Source: Camellia lanceoleosa (taxonomy: Eukaryota; Streptophyta; Magnoliopsida; Ericales; Theaceae). From it: DNA of 64,000 bases. The stretch covers positions 2,666,001 to 2,730,000 of the forward strand of contig CM045762.1 of the NCBI GenBank assembly GCA_025200525.1. The letters are read 5' to 3'. Each line of letters starts with the position of its first letter. Within the stretch, counting starts at the first letter, position 1. This document shows, in pieces, positions 48,401-58,118 of the stretch. The notes below the pieces were generated by a model, which saw nothing but the letters and a program-made list of their open reading frames with translations, searched no databases and was not told where the DNA came from. The translations under genes were made by a program, and so were the position numbers.

Positions 48401-51400
48401 GTTGAAAGCAGAGCCTTATAAGGAGGCCGACCCGAAATAAAGGGATAGGCATATGGTTGAGAAGAAAAGCGGTAGTAAATTGCCTTAATCCAAAATGGAG
48501 CCAAAGAGAGATAGAGAGGAGAGACCTAGGCGTCTCGAGGAGATGACAGTGTTCGCTCAACTTGACAATTTTAGCGAGTGTATCGATTATAGGAAGTTTG
48601 GTGAATGGTACCCAAATTGGCCAAATATTCATAGAACTCATTTTAAGTATTCCTCGCCCAAGTCAATAGTAACAATTTAATAGTGGACCCAAAGCGTGTA
48701 GTGACCATAGTGAAAAGTACAACATATCGGTAGAAATCAAACTTATGAGTCATAAGATAAACCTAAGTGTAACGGTGCATCAACAAATGAAACATAGTAT
48801 CTGAGCCCTTTAGTGAGAAACGAGAAGGAACCCGGACATCGGTATGAACTAAAAGAAAAAGCGATTATATCGAGATGTAGAGGTACTTTTATGAAAAGGT
48901 AAATTTGTCATTTTGGCAAATTTACACCCAGACACTCGGCAAGTTGACTATGACAAATGCCTAATCTAAAATGCCACAAATCGAAATGACTTGACAAAGA
49001 ATCTAAGCGAGAAGAGGAAAAAACAATCGGAGAGGTAGTCATAGGCGGATGTAAGCTCTCACCACATAGAGGTCTCCAACTCTCGACCGGTCCCAATCTA
49101 TTGCTTGGACATCGATCCTGCAGAGCAGATAGAAGAAGAAAAGACAACATCAAAATCGAAGACATCAAATTTGGTGATAGAAAATAAAGCGATAGATAAT
49201 TAAGGAATATAAAGGGCGGATGGAATAAAAAGCGACAAACATAGTATATGGTAAACGGACCCAACAAATATATGAGACATACCCGACCCATTAGTAGCAT
49301 TACTTGATAATAGAAAAGGGAGGAGTACAATTTTGAAGTAAGGAGAGATGGGGAGTCATATGATGAGAGCACGAGTCAAAAATCCAAATAGGCGAAGAGA
49401 TACTTGAAGAAGACCCAAGTAAACCTAAATGAAAAGTAAAAACAATGGATGCAGACGGGGATGGTTGGAAGGTAGATAGTATATGTTGAAGCTAGCTAAT
49501 CTGAGCACTCAAGGAAGCCAAGTTAGGATCAAGAGTCAGAGTAGATCTTGATGGAACCCGGCGGGAGGGTGAGCGATTACTCAAAGAAGGTATGAGCTGG
49601 ATCGAGAAACTCTTGAGAAGGCAGGCAGACAAACATCCCTTTTTAGGACAATGGTGCTTCCAATGACCCCTTTGATGGCAGAAGGCACATTCATCAAAAG
49701 CTAGAGACATTGTAATAACTAGAGACATTGTAATAACCAGAAAGCTCTGGGGTTCAAGTGTAATAACCTAAAAACAAAACTAGAGGGATCAAACTGTAAT
49801 AAGCAAAAAAGTTATCCAACGAACCCATAAATTGACAAGGTCGTGAATGAAAGATATAATAACTTTGGTGGGGTCACTTTATAATAACGAGAATCTTGAC
49901 CCAAAGACCCACAAATATTCCCAAGTCAAATGGACAGAACTAGAAGCACCAACCCACAAATATCCTAAGTAGAAACACGAGAGAGCGAGAGAGAGATTGA
50001 AGCAGAAACAAAGACAGAGACTAGCGAAGAAGCTTCCTGGGGCTTCAAACAGCGGCGACAGTGAGAGAGAGATGATGCAACAACTAGCGACCTCACGATG
50101 ACTTGCGCAATCACAAAGAGAGGCTTCTGATCCCAAAGAACCAACAAAGATGAACCAGGCGAAAGGAAGATGAACTAGATGAATTGACTTTGAATCATAT
50201 GAAAGAACCAAGCGAAGCACACCCAAACTCAGATGGGTGGACTTTGAATATGATGAACCAAATGATGAAAGGAATCGAGAGAGCAAAACCAGAGAGATTA
50301 AGTGTTGGCTGCTGGGGTTTCAAATCAAGCTCTAATACCATGTAAGATTTCTGAATGTTTTCTGCATATTCAATTGTGTCATAATACAAAGAATCGTCTG
50401 ATTATATAGTAATTCTAACCTAACACTGCCATATATATATATACACAATATACACTACGTATATATAAACCTAACCTAATATTCTCACAGCAACATCTAG
50501 AGAGCCAACCATCACAAATCTTGCAAACACACAAGTGCTTTGGTTTGCAAACTCGACAAAGCCTTGATAGGTCTAGTTCTTGCTAATAGTTACATGGTGG
50601 AAACAAAAATCAACCACCAAAAAGTAAAAGTAGCCACTGATTTTACTAAGACAAGAAAAGTGTATTTAGTATATTCAAAATACCCTTGATATCAAGACCC
50701 CAAAATCTAATAAAAAGCACAACATAAAATTTTTTTTCCCATAATTTAAGATGAAAATGTGATATTGAAATCGTCTATTAAGCTATACGCACATATCTAG
50801 AGAGAGAGAGCTGACCACAGATCGGATGATGTCTAGTACACTTTTGGGGAAGCATCAATTGGCCAACAGTGTGCAGCTGCTATGACATCTTAAAGAGATC
50901 CACATAAGCGGAACAAATATCAGATCGTTTTATGTCACCTGAAGGTTAGAATTAGTGTTACTCGAACACATTTCTTCAATCATTGATAAGTGAACAGCCT
51001 GGGGCAAATCTTCTGGAGGCGTACCCTTTGTTTCTACTCTTCCTCTCTTCTAGAATGTTTTTGGAAATACTTATTTTTTTCTACTAAGAATTATTACAAA
51101 TTCAATTGATTCAACAATGGGATCATTGGAGTTATTGTGTTACTAGTATAGGGTTTATCTTTTAACCATAAAGCAATGCCAAAATATTTTCCAACTTGTA
51201 CTTTAAAGTTTACATTAGCAGAAAAAACAAATGAAATATAATAAACTAATATATAAGAAGAGAGGGTTTTGGTATCATAAAATGTAAAGAAAATGGGTCA
51301 TATTGCTCATACAAATGAGTTGTAACATGACTAATTTGAAAGGGGAAAAAAACATTATTTAATTGGGTGCCTAATTGTTAAAGAAAGTTATTCTAGAAGT

Positions 51401-53474
51401 ATCTTAAATTCTAATAATCTAATCTAAACAAATCTACCCTTATTGTACCATGTTTCCGATCCCTTTCCACGTAACATAGGGTATAACACTAATTTGGACA
51501 ACCTTATCCCTTCCCCTCTAGTCCCCGGATTCCCAAACCTAACCCCCCCTTGGGATTGCTATTTTCCTCTTGTGGGATTATTTTGGTAACAGGATTAGTT
51601 TGTCCAGAGTTGAAAGTGCAAACATCAGATTGGAGGGGTAAAGGATTGGGTAATCCAATCCAGAGTATTTGGTGTGATATCCTACTTTTGGATTTTACTA
51701 CCGTGTTATTAGATCACCCTCGGCTTTGTGATAAAATTGTGCTTAATTATGGTTTTTAAACCAAGATAACCAGGAGTTTAGATTTGTTAGGAATTTAAGA
51801 GATTTAGGATTCTACTTCTATTTGATATTTTAGATTTTATTTCTATCCCTTATTTTATTGGACAAAGCTTGGTGTAGAAACTTATAAGAGCTTTGGCATA
51901 ATTGTATTATGCTTAGAAAAATTTATGGAAGTGTATACTTGTAATCTTGTGTTCTTACTCATAATACAAATAAGGGTTAAAAACCTCCTCAATTTGCGAA
52001 TCTTGTCTTAACCCCTCATCTATGACACGTACATTTTGATCCCCCCTTAACTATGAAAATGCATCACTTTCAACCTCATGCCCTGTTCTAGAAGGGCCAT
52101 TTGTACAGTTTTTTATAGTTAAATGGGGCCAAAATGCACAAGTTCATTGATGAGGAAGGTAAATAATGTGTTATTAAGCTAGTAGTTGAGGGTGTGTTGA
52201 TGTAATTTCGCTTAAAGTAAGTACTTTAAAATATGAAAAGAGTTAATTACCAAGTGGCTGTTGGTTCCCTAATGGATAGACTAGTGGTGGAAGCAATATT
52301 TGGTTTGCTGTTGTCTCATTTTTTGTCTTTGATCATTGCAAAGCATAGTTCTATATTACACCACCCTGTCATTCTTGGATCTACTTTGTTCAATTTTCTA
52401 AGGTGGCATTCCCATCATTCATGGATCTATTTTTCTTGGACTTTGCAAGGTCCAAACCCACTCTCATGTAAGAAGAAAAAGAATTGTGGGCATGCCAAAG
52501 AAAATCTTGTTTCAGAAAAGGTGAGTTATTTCTGAATGCTTATACTCCTGTCTTCCCTTTTTCTTGTCTGCTTTATATTATTTGAGGGCAATAATTTGAT
52601 GTTTGGTGATCCTGGCCATACTATGGTTGATAGTGTTTAAATAGTGAGGTTGATATCGTAGTGATGCACAGATTTGTTTTGAACTTTGGAGCAATGAAGA
52701 TCCTTGACTGGGTTGCATAATGCTTGTGGCATAATTTTGGAGGAGCTCTTTATTCTGAACCTTGCCTGTTTGCCCATCAAAAACCGTGCTTTTGCTTGTT
52801 AATGTTTGAATTTCTTGTAAAAATAGCTAGAATTAGGAAATGGATTCAATCATGGATTATATAGGGTCTAGAAGCCAACAACTTTAAAATGGACAAAAAA
52901 TAAGCTTATTTGACTAAACAAAACATTTCATTTTAAAAGGTGAAGAATGTTTCCTAAATTAAAGTTTACCAACTACCCATAATTTTAGTTTCTATTTCAT
53001 TCATATTTTTGTTTTCAACTTTTCTTCTGTCCCCATATCCAAGATGGTAGGTTAGGATTTAGGATTTGTGGAGGAAAAGAAAAATATGAAGGAAAATACA
53101 TTGAGGCGTGGGTGATGCTGACTGGATAATCAGTTGTTGTAAGGACAATACATTAGCGCAGCTCTAGATAAGTTTCCCCTGGTAGCTCAGTACGTGAATA
53201 ATGGGGAGTGTGTGAGTGGAAATCAGAAAGTATTCACCCAAAAGAAATCCAGAAAGGAAGCCCAGTTTCTCTCCTGTTTTTTACAACTTTAAAACATTAT
53301 TCTCTGCTTTTAAACATCAAAGAAAAGAAGACAAGGAAATGAGTTGCAAGAATTCACTGATTCTGGTTTGTATTATTATTCCATTGATGTTGGCGTTCAC
53401 TTTGTATTAATACTTGCTAGTAGTCAGGTAGAGGTCAGAGTCGTCCTCATCGACCATTGAAGAAAGGCCACTGA
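39286..53474 (+). CDS. UTP23: rRNA-processing protein UTP23 homologue (PIN/Fcf1 family), six coding exons
   Basis: Proposed exons: 39286-39476, 39612-39692, 39924-40044, 41798-42097, 52450-52520 and 53439-53474; about 266 codons. UTP23 is a nucleolar small-subunit processome factor needed for 18S rRNA maturation and linked to release of the snR30/U17 snoRNA. The start MRLKKQKRHRKVVRFYTACF and the PIN-domain motifs FKVLCDGTFVHHL, RCDHEKRKS (part of the family's zinc-binding motif) and HFFVATQDADLR are diagnostic, as is the basic tail GPNPLSCKKKK. Introns follow GT-AG. The exon 4/5 join is one base short in phase (see finding), so this allele or assembly may be frameshifted. The intron between exons 4 and 5 is 10.35 kb and full of transposons. 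It is the only clear host gene in the window. Confidence 0.88.
39612..39692 (+). CDS. UTP23: UTP23 exon 2
   Basis: 81 nt after acceptor GGTTGTAG. Completes the split Arg codon and encodes CVLAELKSLGESYSKSLKAA and NLFTA, then donor GCAAG/GTCAGT. Phase agrees with both neighbours. Confidence 0.9.
39924..40044 (+). CDS. UTP23: UTP23 exon 3
   Basis: 121 nt after acceptor CATTTTTAG. Encodes CDHEKRKSAVACIMEIIGED and the PIN core HFFVATQDADLR, whose aspartates are the conserved metal-site positions of the family. Ends CGGGAG/GTTTGT in phase 0. Confidence 0.92.
41229..41512. mobile_element. Stowaway MITE in UTP23 intron 3
   Basis: Left end ATCCCTCCGTCCCAAAATAA; right end TATTTTGGGACGGAGAGAGT is its inverted match. 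TA is at both flanks. The CTCCCTCCGTCCCA terminus is the classic Stowaway (Tc1/Mariner-derived) signature. About 284 bp, non-coding. Confidence 0.9.
41798..42097 (+). CDS. UTP23: UTP23 exon 4
   Basis: 300 nt (100 codons) from VPGVPVVFALRNALLLVPPS through EEERSHMTEFEYKML to the basic QFKRKKAK, then AAG/GTTCTG. The first strand-loop matches the end of the PIN domain; the rest is a charged, probably flexible C-terminal region. Confidence 0.9.
42098..43559. other. Left part of UTP23 intron 4, unassigned
   Basis: Bases from the exon 4 donor to the G element. The frames at 42884-43240 and 43312-43536 were not recognised and lack family motifs. It may include old transposon remnants, but no ends are clear. 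Confidence 0.5.
43560..45730 (-). mobile_element. Long-LTR family copy G (reverse, truncated), in Copia-2 RNase H
   Basis: Right end ATAAAAAATGAGGTGTCTACA at 45730 interrupts the Copia-2 frame. Matching blocks are a CTAATTA-rich tract (43680-43790), a GGCCGGCCAC cluster (44028-44100), CATTTCATCACTTAACAAGTATG near 44350 and a minus-strand TATA (CTATATATAG, about 45424-45434). The family's conserved GATCGGGC terminal block is absent on the left, so that end is truncated and approximate. No target duplication can be shown. Copia-2 does not clearly resume to the left, which implies a deletion. Confidence 0.6.
45731..46177 (-). pseudogene. Copia-2 RNase H part
   Basis: Minus strand: AGLTNTKIADNPIELN, LYRELVGCLVYLTVTHPDVA, VNVVSQFVFASHSTEW, RILRYLCGTIFQGLL, WAGNVTDRKSTSCSYMFLG and SLIYWKSKKQTVVARSTT, where it stops at copy G. 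The stretch of about 70 residues between YVDD and the A-G-L block expected in Copia RT is absent, so the inverted-repeat insertion was accompanied or followed by a deletion. Confidence 0.88.
46186..47264. mobile_element. Terminal-inverted-repeat DNA element (1.08 kb) nested in Copia-2 RT
   Basis: The arms 46186-46243 and 47204-47264 are about 58-61 bp and nearly perfect inverted copies, sharing GCAATCCCAAAACTTATC and TAGCACAAAACAAG. Such long terminal repeats on a small non-coding body suit a non-autonomous Mutator-like element. No clear target duplication was found, which fits the missing RT segment beside it. No transposase. Confidence 0.75.
47265..47679 (-). pseudogene. Copia-2 reverse transcriptase, N-terminal part
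   Basis: Minus strand: CQGFFTEYGIDYEETFASAA, KNAFLNGHLTEEIYTP and VCCLRHVRYGLKQSPHAWYD, canonical Copia RT blocks. Continuing in another frame, it reaches LLYVND, the position of the YVDD catalytic box (second D changed), and is then interrupted by the inverted-repeat element at 47264. Confidence 0.85.
48117..48641 (-). pseudogene. Copia-2 integrase C-terminal remnant
   Basis: Recognisable pieces in shifted frames include PCVWVYFLVLVPGPVLCVFLGY followed by KGNRYDP and SPLCLPLCCLSRT. Relatives read C-V-F-L-G-Y ... K-G-Y-R-C-Y-D-P ... Y-V-S-R. The integrase core between 48640 and 48900 is too decayed to place. Confidence 0.6.
48908..49728 (-). pseudogene. Copia-2 gag knuckle, protease and GAG-pre-integrase remnants
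   Basis: The zinc knuckle CAFCHQRGHWKHHC is at 49651-49692. The protease motif reads WIFDSCSHHMT near 49340-49385; relatives have DSG here, so the catalytic triad glycine codon is missing. The GAG-pre-integrase motif DLWHFRLG with HSQLAECLG lies near 48930-48990. Frames are separated by stops. In a live element these would package RNA, process the polyprotein and precede integrase. Confidence 0.75.
50326..50340 (-). other. Copia-2 primer-binding site
   Basis: Minus-strand TGGTATTAGAGCTTG, one change from the usual TGGTATCAGAGC initiator tRNA-Met site, abutting the LTR. Confidence 0.85.
50341..50489 (-). repeat. Copia-2 5' LTR (149 bp)
   Basis: Minus strand starts TGTGAGAATATTAGGTTAGG and ends ...CAGAAATCTTACA directly before the primer-binding site. 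It has TATATATAC-type AT-rich promoter sequence. TG...CA ends fit an LTR. The sequence following (GCAAC) would be the target duplication; its partner is lost. Confidence 0.75.
50490..52449. other. Right part of UTP23 intron 4, no gene seen
   Basis: AT-rich intron sequence from the Copia-2 LTR to the exon 5 acceptor. No frame was recognised; 51550-51759 has a short open frame without known motifs. A segment around 51985-52200 has a dispersed-repeat look but no ends I can define. Confidence 0.55.
52450..52520 (+). CDS. UTP23: UTP23 exon 5
   Basis: After acceptor TTTGCAAG. In the family frame it encodes (G)PNPLSCKKKKNCGHAKENL and VSEK, then donor GAAAAG/GTGAGT. PNPLSCKKKK is a highly conserved UTP23 tail motif. 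That frame needs one extra G from exon 4, which the visible donor does not supply. Confidence 0.8.
53439..53474 (+). CDS. UTP23: UTP23 exon 6 (stop codon)
   Basis: Acceptor AGAGGTCAG, then SRPHRPLKKGH and TGA at 53472-53474, in phase with exon 5. The basic ending suits the family. Other nearby AG acceptors give acidic or short alternatives, so this exon is a best guess. Confidence 0.5.
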   Translation, partial: SRPHRPLKKGH

Positions 53475-54016
53475 AGATAAGCAAGAAGAGCTACAACAAT
53501 TTCATAAACTGTGGAATGCCTAGCAACAACCATAGTCCTGTTGTTGAAGAACAAAGAGAGTCACACCCAGTGGCACAAATCCACTCCACAACTGATGAAT
53601 TCTCCATCAACTTCTTCACTACTTTCTCTTTTATTGTTTATCACTGTTGAGTGTTCCTGTGTTGTGCATGAAACACATTACTCTGAAAAACACTTCTGTA
53701 CTTTAGTAGCAGTATGAGTTCAATGGCTAACTTAACATGATGGTGATTTTTTACATTTTTTTGGTAGTCGGCAAGAATTTTACTCTTGTAGCTGTGTATA
53801 ACATCTGTCACTAGGGATTTATTGAATCTTGGACTACCAGCGCTTTGTTGCTATACTCTTGGTAGGATATGATTGGACTATAAATTAAGTCCATATTGAA
53901 AAAGAATAATATTATATGTATTAATTAGTGTACACACTAGTGTACCAACAGATGATGTAACATAATTTTAGAGGTTTTGGGTATTTGTAATTTATATAAT
54001 AAATAAAATATTAATG
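53475..54016. other. Probable UTP23 3' UTR and downstream flank
   Basis: Follows the proposed stop. A moderately GC-rich stretch runs to about 53715, then AT-rich sequence with TTGTAATTTATATAATAAATAAAATA near 53986-54012, which could include polyadenylation signals. No other gene. Confidence 0.45.
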
Positions 54017-54116
54017 NNNNNNNNNNNNNNNNNNNNNNNNNNNNNNNNNNNNNNNNNNNNNNNNNNNNNNNNNNNNNNNNNNNNNNNNNNNNNNNNNNNN
54101 NNNNNNNNNNNNNNNN
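54017..54116. other. Assembly gap of 100 N
   Basis: Exactly 100 unknown bases, the usual placeholder for a gap of unknown size. Order and distance across it should not be trusted. Confidence 0.99.
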
Positions 54117-54310
54117 AACTAGCGGAAAAATTGTTAGTTTTCAATCCCACGGGCACTCAGACCTAACTCCATACTCGGAACCGGTGAAGTCCAACGCGGG
54201 CAAATAAAGCAAGAGCGAGAGTTTGGTGAAATAACCTTGGTGTTTTCAAACCGCGGGAACAAAAGGATGCAACTAAAGAAGGAAAAAGAAGAGAGGAACC
54301 GGTCATCACA
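54117..54310 (-). repeat. Gypsy 3' LTR start
   Basis: Minus strand AATTTCCTAAGGTGGCGAAA (a degenerate polypurine tract) then TGTGATGACCGG, a TG-starting LTR. The family usually has a purine tract after an A-T-T-T-C-G-G-G-A-C-G motif, seen here at 54330-54345. It is cut off by the gap. Confidence 0.6.
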
Positions 54311-54598
54311 TTTCGCCACCTTAGGAAATTTGCGTCCCGAAATTTAGACAACCCAAATAAAATGCTCTAACCACTATAACTAACCGAACAACAACATCAA
54401 GTACGCCACACATTAAGAAGTACAACCAACATTTTATCATTTTCTTAACTTTCATCATTTCATCAAAACATACTTTCTCCAAAACTAGACACATGAAATG
54501 ATAGAAACATTTAGATCAAAATGTCATTCTTTCATTCTCAAATCAGCGATACATATAACAACATGTGATCTATAATGCAATACCCTTTCCCTTCAACT

Positions 54599-54835
54599 TT
54601 AGGGGAACATCACAATTAAAATAAAGCAATCATGCATGCTCAAAATGAAATCAGGATACTTGGAGAAACCTCCGCTTCCCGTTCCCAAGTTGCCTCCTCG
54701 ATCCGATGGCTCCAGCACCTTCACTAACGGTATGGTTTTACCACGTAGCACTTGTTTTCGGTAATCTAGGATTTGAACTGGTCGCTCCTCATAAGAGGCG
54801 CCCTCATCTACCTTCAAGTTAACCCAATCTAGCAC
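54599..54835 (-). pseudogene. Gypsy chromodomain-type tail
   Basis: Minus strand VDEGASYEERPVQILDYRKQ, VLRGKTIPLVKVLEPSDRGG and a KYPDF ending. This matches the C-terminal tail of plant chromoviruses, where a chromodomain (L-R-x-K-x-I-P-L-V-K-V-L-W) targets integration to heterochromatin. The aromatic residue after KVL is lost. Confidence 0.8.
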
Positions 54836-54859
54836 ATGAGAAGATTGGGTTTGTACTTT

Positions 54860-55889
54860 CTAAGCATGGATCGTGAAATACATGTGTGAACCCCAAAGTT
54901 GTGGCGGTAAGGCTAGCCGATATGCCACTTCCCCAATCCTCTCCAATATCTCGAAAGGCCCAATGAACCTCGGAGAAAACTTACCACTCTTGCCAAACCT
55001 CATTAAACCCCGCCTAGGTGAGATCTTAAGGAATACATGATCACCCACTTCAAAGGATAAAGGTCGCCTCCTCTTGCTCGGCGTAACTTTCCCGATTCGG
55101 CTTTGGGTGCATAGTAACCTCTTGAATGAGAGCAACTTTCTCGGTTGTCTCTCTAACAATCTCCAGGCCCAACAACGGTGCATCCCCACCTCGGCCCGAC
55201 AAGCGGTGATTTACAAGGTCGGCCATACAAGGCCTCCAAGCAGTGCCATCTACGATACTAGCTTATTGTTGTAAGCAAATTCAATTAACGGTAAGTGCCT
55301 CTCCAGACCCTTGAAATCTAGGACACAAGCTCTAAGCATGTCCTCTAAAAATCTGAATAGTGCCCGATTGCTTGCCCATCGGTTTTGAGGGTGGTAAGCG
55401 GTGCTAAAAGTCAACAGTTCCCTATCCAGGCATAATAGTTCTAGGAATTCCATGAAAGTGAACTATCTCCCTAATGTACAACTCTTGGGTGCCGGTGCTC
55501 AGCTGAGGTCGCTAGTGCATAGGAATAAAATGTGTGGACTTGGTCAGATATCAACAATTACCCAAATGGCATCATTGCCCATTGCGTTCTAGAAAGCCCA
55601 ACTCACAAGTCCATGGTGACATGCTCCCATTTCCACTCGGCTATAGGTAAGGGTTGTAACAAACCCATTTGGTCTCACGGTGTTAGACCTTCACTTGGCG
55701 ACAAGTAAGAGCACTTGGACACAAAGGAGCCTTGACGTCCCACTTCATACCTCTCCACCAAAAGCCAGCATTAAGGTTTGGATACATTTTGGTGCCTCCG
55801 GATGTACCGCAAAGGCGTGAGTGATGGAACTCTCGAAGCACTTCTTCTCTACAAGACTCGAGCACAAACAAACGATCTAGGTAGTGCAC
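54860..55889 (-). pseudogene. Gypsy integrase remnants
   Basis: N-terminal zinc region: RLFVLESCREEVLREFHHSR, GGTKMYPNLNAGFWWRGMK and CPSALTCRQVK (55683-55889). Catalytic core pieces in shifted frames include [14 protein letters not shown] and [14 protein letters not shown] (55250-55453); relatives read TAYHPQTDGQSER. The C-terminal part has FEVGDHVFLKISPRRGLMRF and FIGPFEILERIGEVAYRLAL (54900-55060), a GPY/F module. Stops separate them. Confidence 0.88.
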
Positions 55890-55955
55890 ACTCTAATCTG
55901 AATGGATGTTGAAACCCTTCTCTTCTTTCAGAGGAGATCCTATCCGCAATTAGCT

Positions 55956-57110
55956 CTACTTCACGATCTCCTTTTGTGCCTCTACAACTTTGCTAACTAA
56001 GGTGGGTTGAGCACTTAATATAAACAATGCGGCACCCTCTTTGGACTCACCCAATTGCAATTCAAACTTATTGACTTCGCCCAACATAACCCACTCCCAA
56101 ATGGCCACACTCGCCAAACTACTCATGGTTTTTCGGCTTAAGGCATCGGCCACTACATTGGCCTTCCCCGAATAATAGTGCAACTCAAAATCATAGTCTT
56201 CTAAAACTCCATCCACCTCCATTGTCGTAGATTCAAATCCTTTTGGGAAAACAAGTACTTCAAGCTCTTATGGTGAAGAAAACTTCAAACTTCTCACCAT
56301 ACAAGTAATGTCTTCAAATTTTCAAGGCAAACACCTCTACATTAGTTCTAGAGTAAATGGGTGGGGTAATTCTTCTCATGAGTTTTCAAGCTGGTGTGAA
56401 CCATACTACAACCTTTCACTTTTGCATCAAACACAACCAAGCCCATCCCGAGACACATCACAAAAAACAGTATACCCCAAACCCCTTTTTGGAATTATCA
56501 ACATTGGTGCTGTGATCAATCTAGTTTTTAGCTCTTGAAAGGACTTCTCGTAAGCTTCACTCCACACAAACTTAACCCCCTTTCTAGTCAACCTAGTCAA
56601 AGGCTCGGCTAATCTACAAAAGTCTTTTACAAAACGCCGATAGTACCCTACCAATCCCAAGAAACTCCGGATCTTAAAAACATTTTTAGGATGCTCTGAA
56701 TCTTGTACAGAATCTATCTTGGAAGAGTCTACGGTTACCCCTTCACTTGACACTACATGACCTAAAAACTTCACTTCGGTGAGCCAAAACTCGCACTTCT
56801 CAAATTTCGTATACAACTGATGTTTCCTAAGCAAATCAAGCATTACCCTCAAGTGAGCCTCGTGTTCTTCCTCGGAAGTTGAATAAATTAGAATGTCGTC
56901 CACGAAGATGACCACAAAGTGATCCAAGTACTCCCTAAAAATTCGGTTCATTAAGTCCATAAAAGAAGCCGGTGCATTGGTCAACCCAAATGGCATTACA
57001 AGGAACTCATAGTGGCCATAACGCATACAAAAGGTCGTTTTCTGGATGTTCTCCTCCCGAACTCTCAACTGATGGTGCAGGACCTCCAAGTCTATCTTGA
57101 AAAACAACAA
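55956..57110 (-). pseudogene. Gypsy reverse transcriptase and RNase H
   Basis: The longest open transposon frame (57110-56427) has [33 protein letters not shown] (YVDD-box equivalent), [20 protein letters not shown] and [20 protein letters not shown]. RNase H follows: [17 protein letters not shown] and [13 protein letters not shown], then a break, and YDFELHYYSGKANVVADALS at 56222-56140. N-terminal RT residues ([19 protein letters not shown], 57110-57175) are in another frame. Confidence 0.93.
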
Positions 57111-57174
57111 GACCCTCTAAGTTGATCAAACAAGTCATCTATCTTGGGTAAAGGGTATTTGTTCTTAATGATAA

Positions 57175-58118
57175 TTCAATTCAACTTCGCGTGTCGATGC
57201 ACAACTGTAATGACCCATTATTCCTTTTCTTTGCAAAGAGTAGGCGCTCCCAAGGTGGCGTGCTAGGCGAATGAAACCTTCGTCTAAAGCTCTTGGAGTT
57301 GAATCTTCAACTCTTGCAACTCAAGGTGCAAATCTATATGGCGCCATAGAAATTGGGGCCGTTCGAACACTAAGTCAATGGTGAACTCAATCTCCGGTGG
57401 GGTGTCAAAGTAGTCAAGTCCTTAGGAAACACATGCAGGTATTCACAAACTACCTCGGCAGCTCAACTCGAATCTCGTCACTCCCCTCCAAGAGAGTAGC
57501 AAGGAGACCACTAAGCTCATTCCTACTACGAGGATCAAGCACAGCGTTAGGGCTCGATCAACTTGGGTCCCCAGAAAGTAGAAACAATCTCACTCGAGGT
57601 GCACACCATGACCCTCCGTCGAAAACAATCAATCATAGCCCGATATGAAACCAACCAATCCATGCCTAGAATAACGTCAAAAGCTGGACATGTCTAGTAA
57701 CACAAAAGCAAGAAGTCTCAAGCGGCAACCTCTATCTCTAATCACGACACCCCGGTCTAAGTCAATTGTACCCGAGGCGGTGACTCGACTTTGAGTGGAG
57801 ATGCTAGCAAGTACACCTCTAACTCTAATGCGGAATCACGAATGCAATAGATATGAATAAATGAGGCGCACCGTACCTATCAACACATTAACGAGAATTA
57901 CACCTGACAAAAATATCTCTCCTGATCGAGGATCCGGCAAGCGCTCTGGCGTGGTGACCATATACACCCGCCCCTGTGGCCTCTGGTTAACCCCCTACTC
58001 CTCCCTCTGAGTGTAGGCCTGCTGTACTGACTAAGCTGAAGCGGCTCCCTGATGAACCAGAAGCTTGGGCGAGTGAGTCTGGCTTTGGTGGCTCTGAGTC
58101 TTCCTCGACCCTGATGCG
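57175..58118 (-). pseudogene. Gypsy protease and linker, strongly decayed
   Basis: On the minus strand near 57560-57680 the residues FDVILGMDWLVSYRAMIDCF and RRVMVC can be read across frames, the usual region after the aspartic protease in chromoviruses. The catalytic triad itself was not located with confidence. No long open frame. Confidence 0.6.

Larger units (their letters stand above)
45731..50489 (-). mobile_element. Copia-2: antisense decayed Ty1/Copia in UTP23 intron 4
   Basis: Reading the minus strand from 50489: LTR, primer-binding site, gag zinc knuckle, protease, GAG-pre-integrase, integrase tail, reverse transcriptase and RNase H, the full Copia order. Frames are heavily broken. 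A terminal-inverted-repeat element sits inside the RT. The 3' end is lost where copy G begins. Being antisense to UTP23, it avoids supplying sense-strand LTR signals to the host transcript. Confidence 0.88.

Noticed and set aside
49879..50286. 135-residue minus-strand frame beside the Copia-2 LTR
   Set aside because: Ser/Leu-rich, in the Copia-2 leader region between primer site and gag; no gag motif seen.
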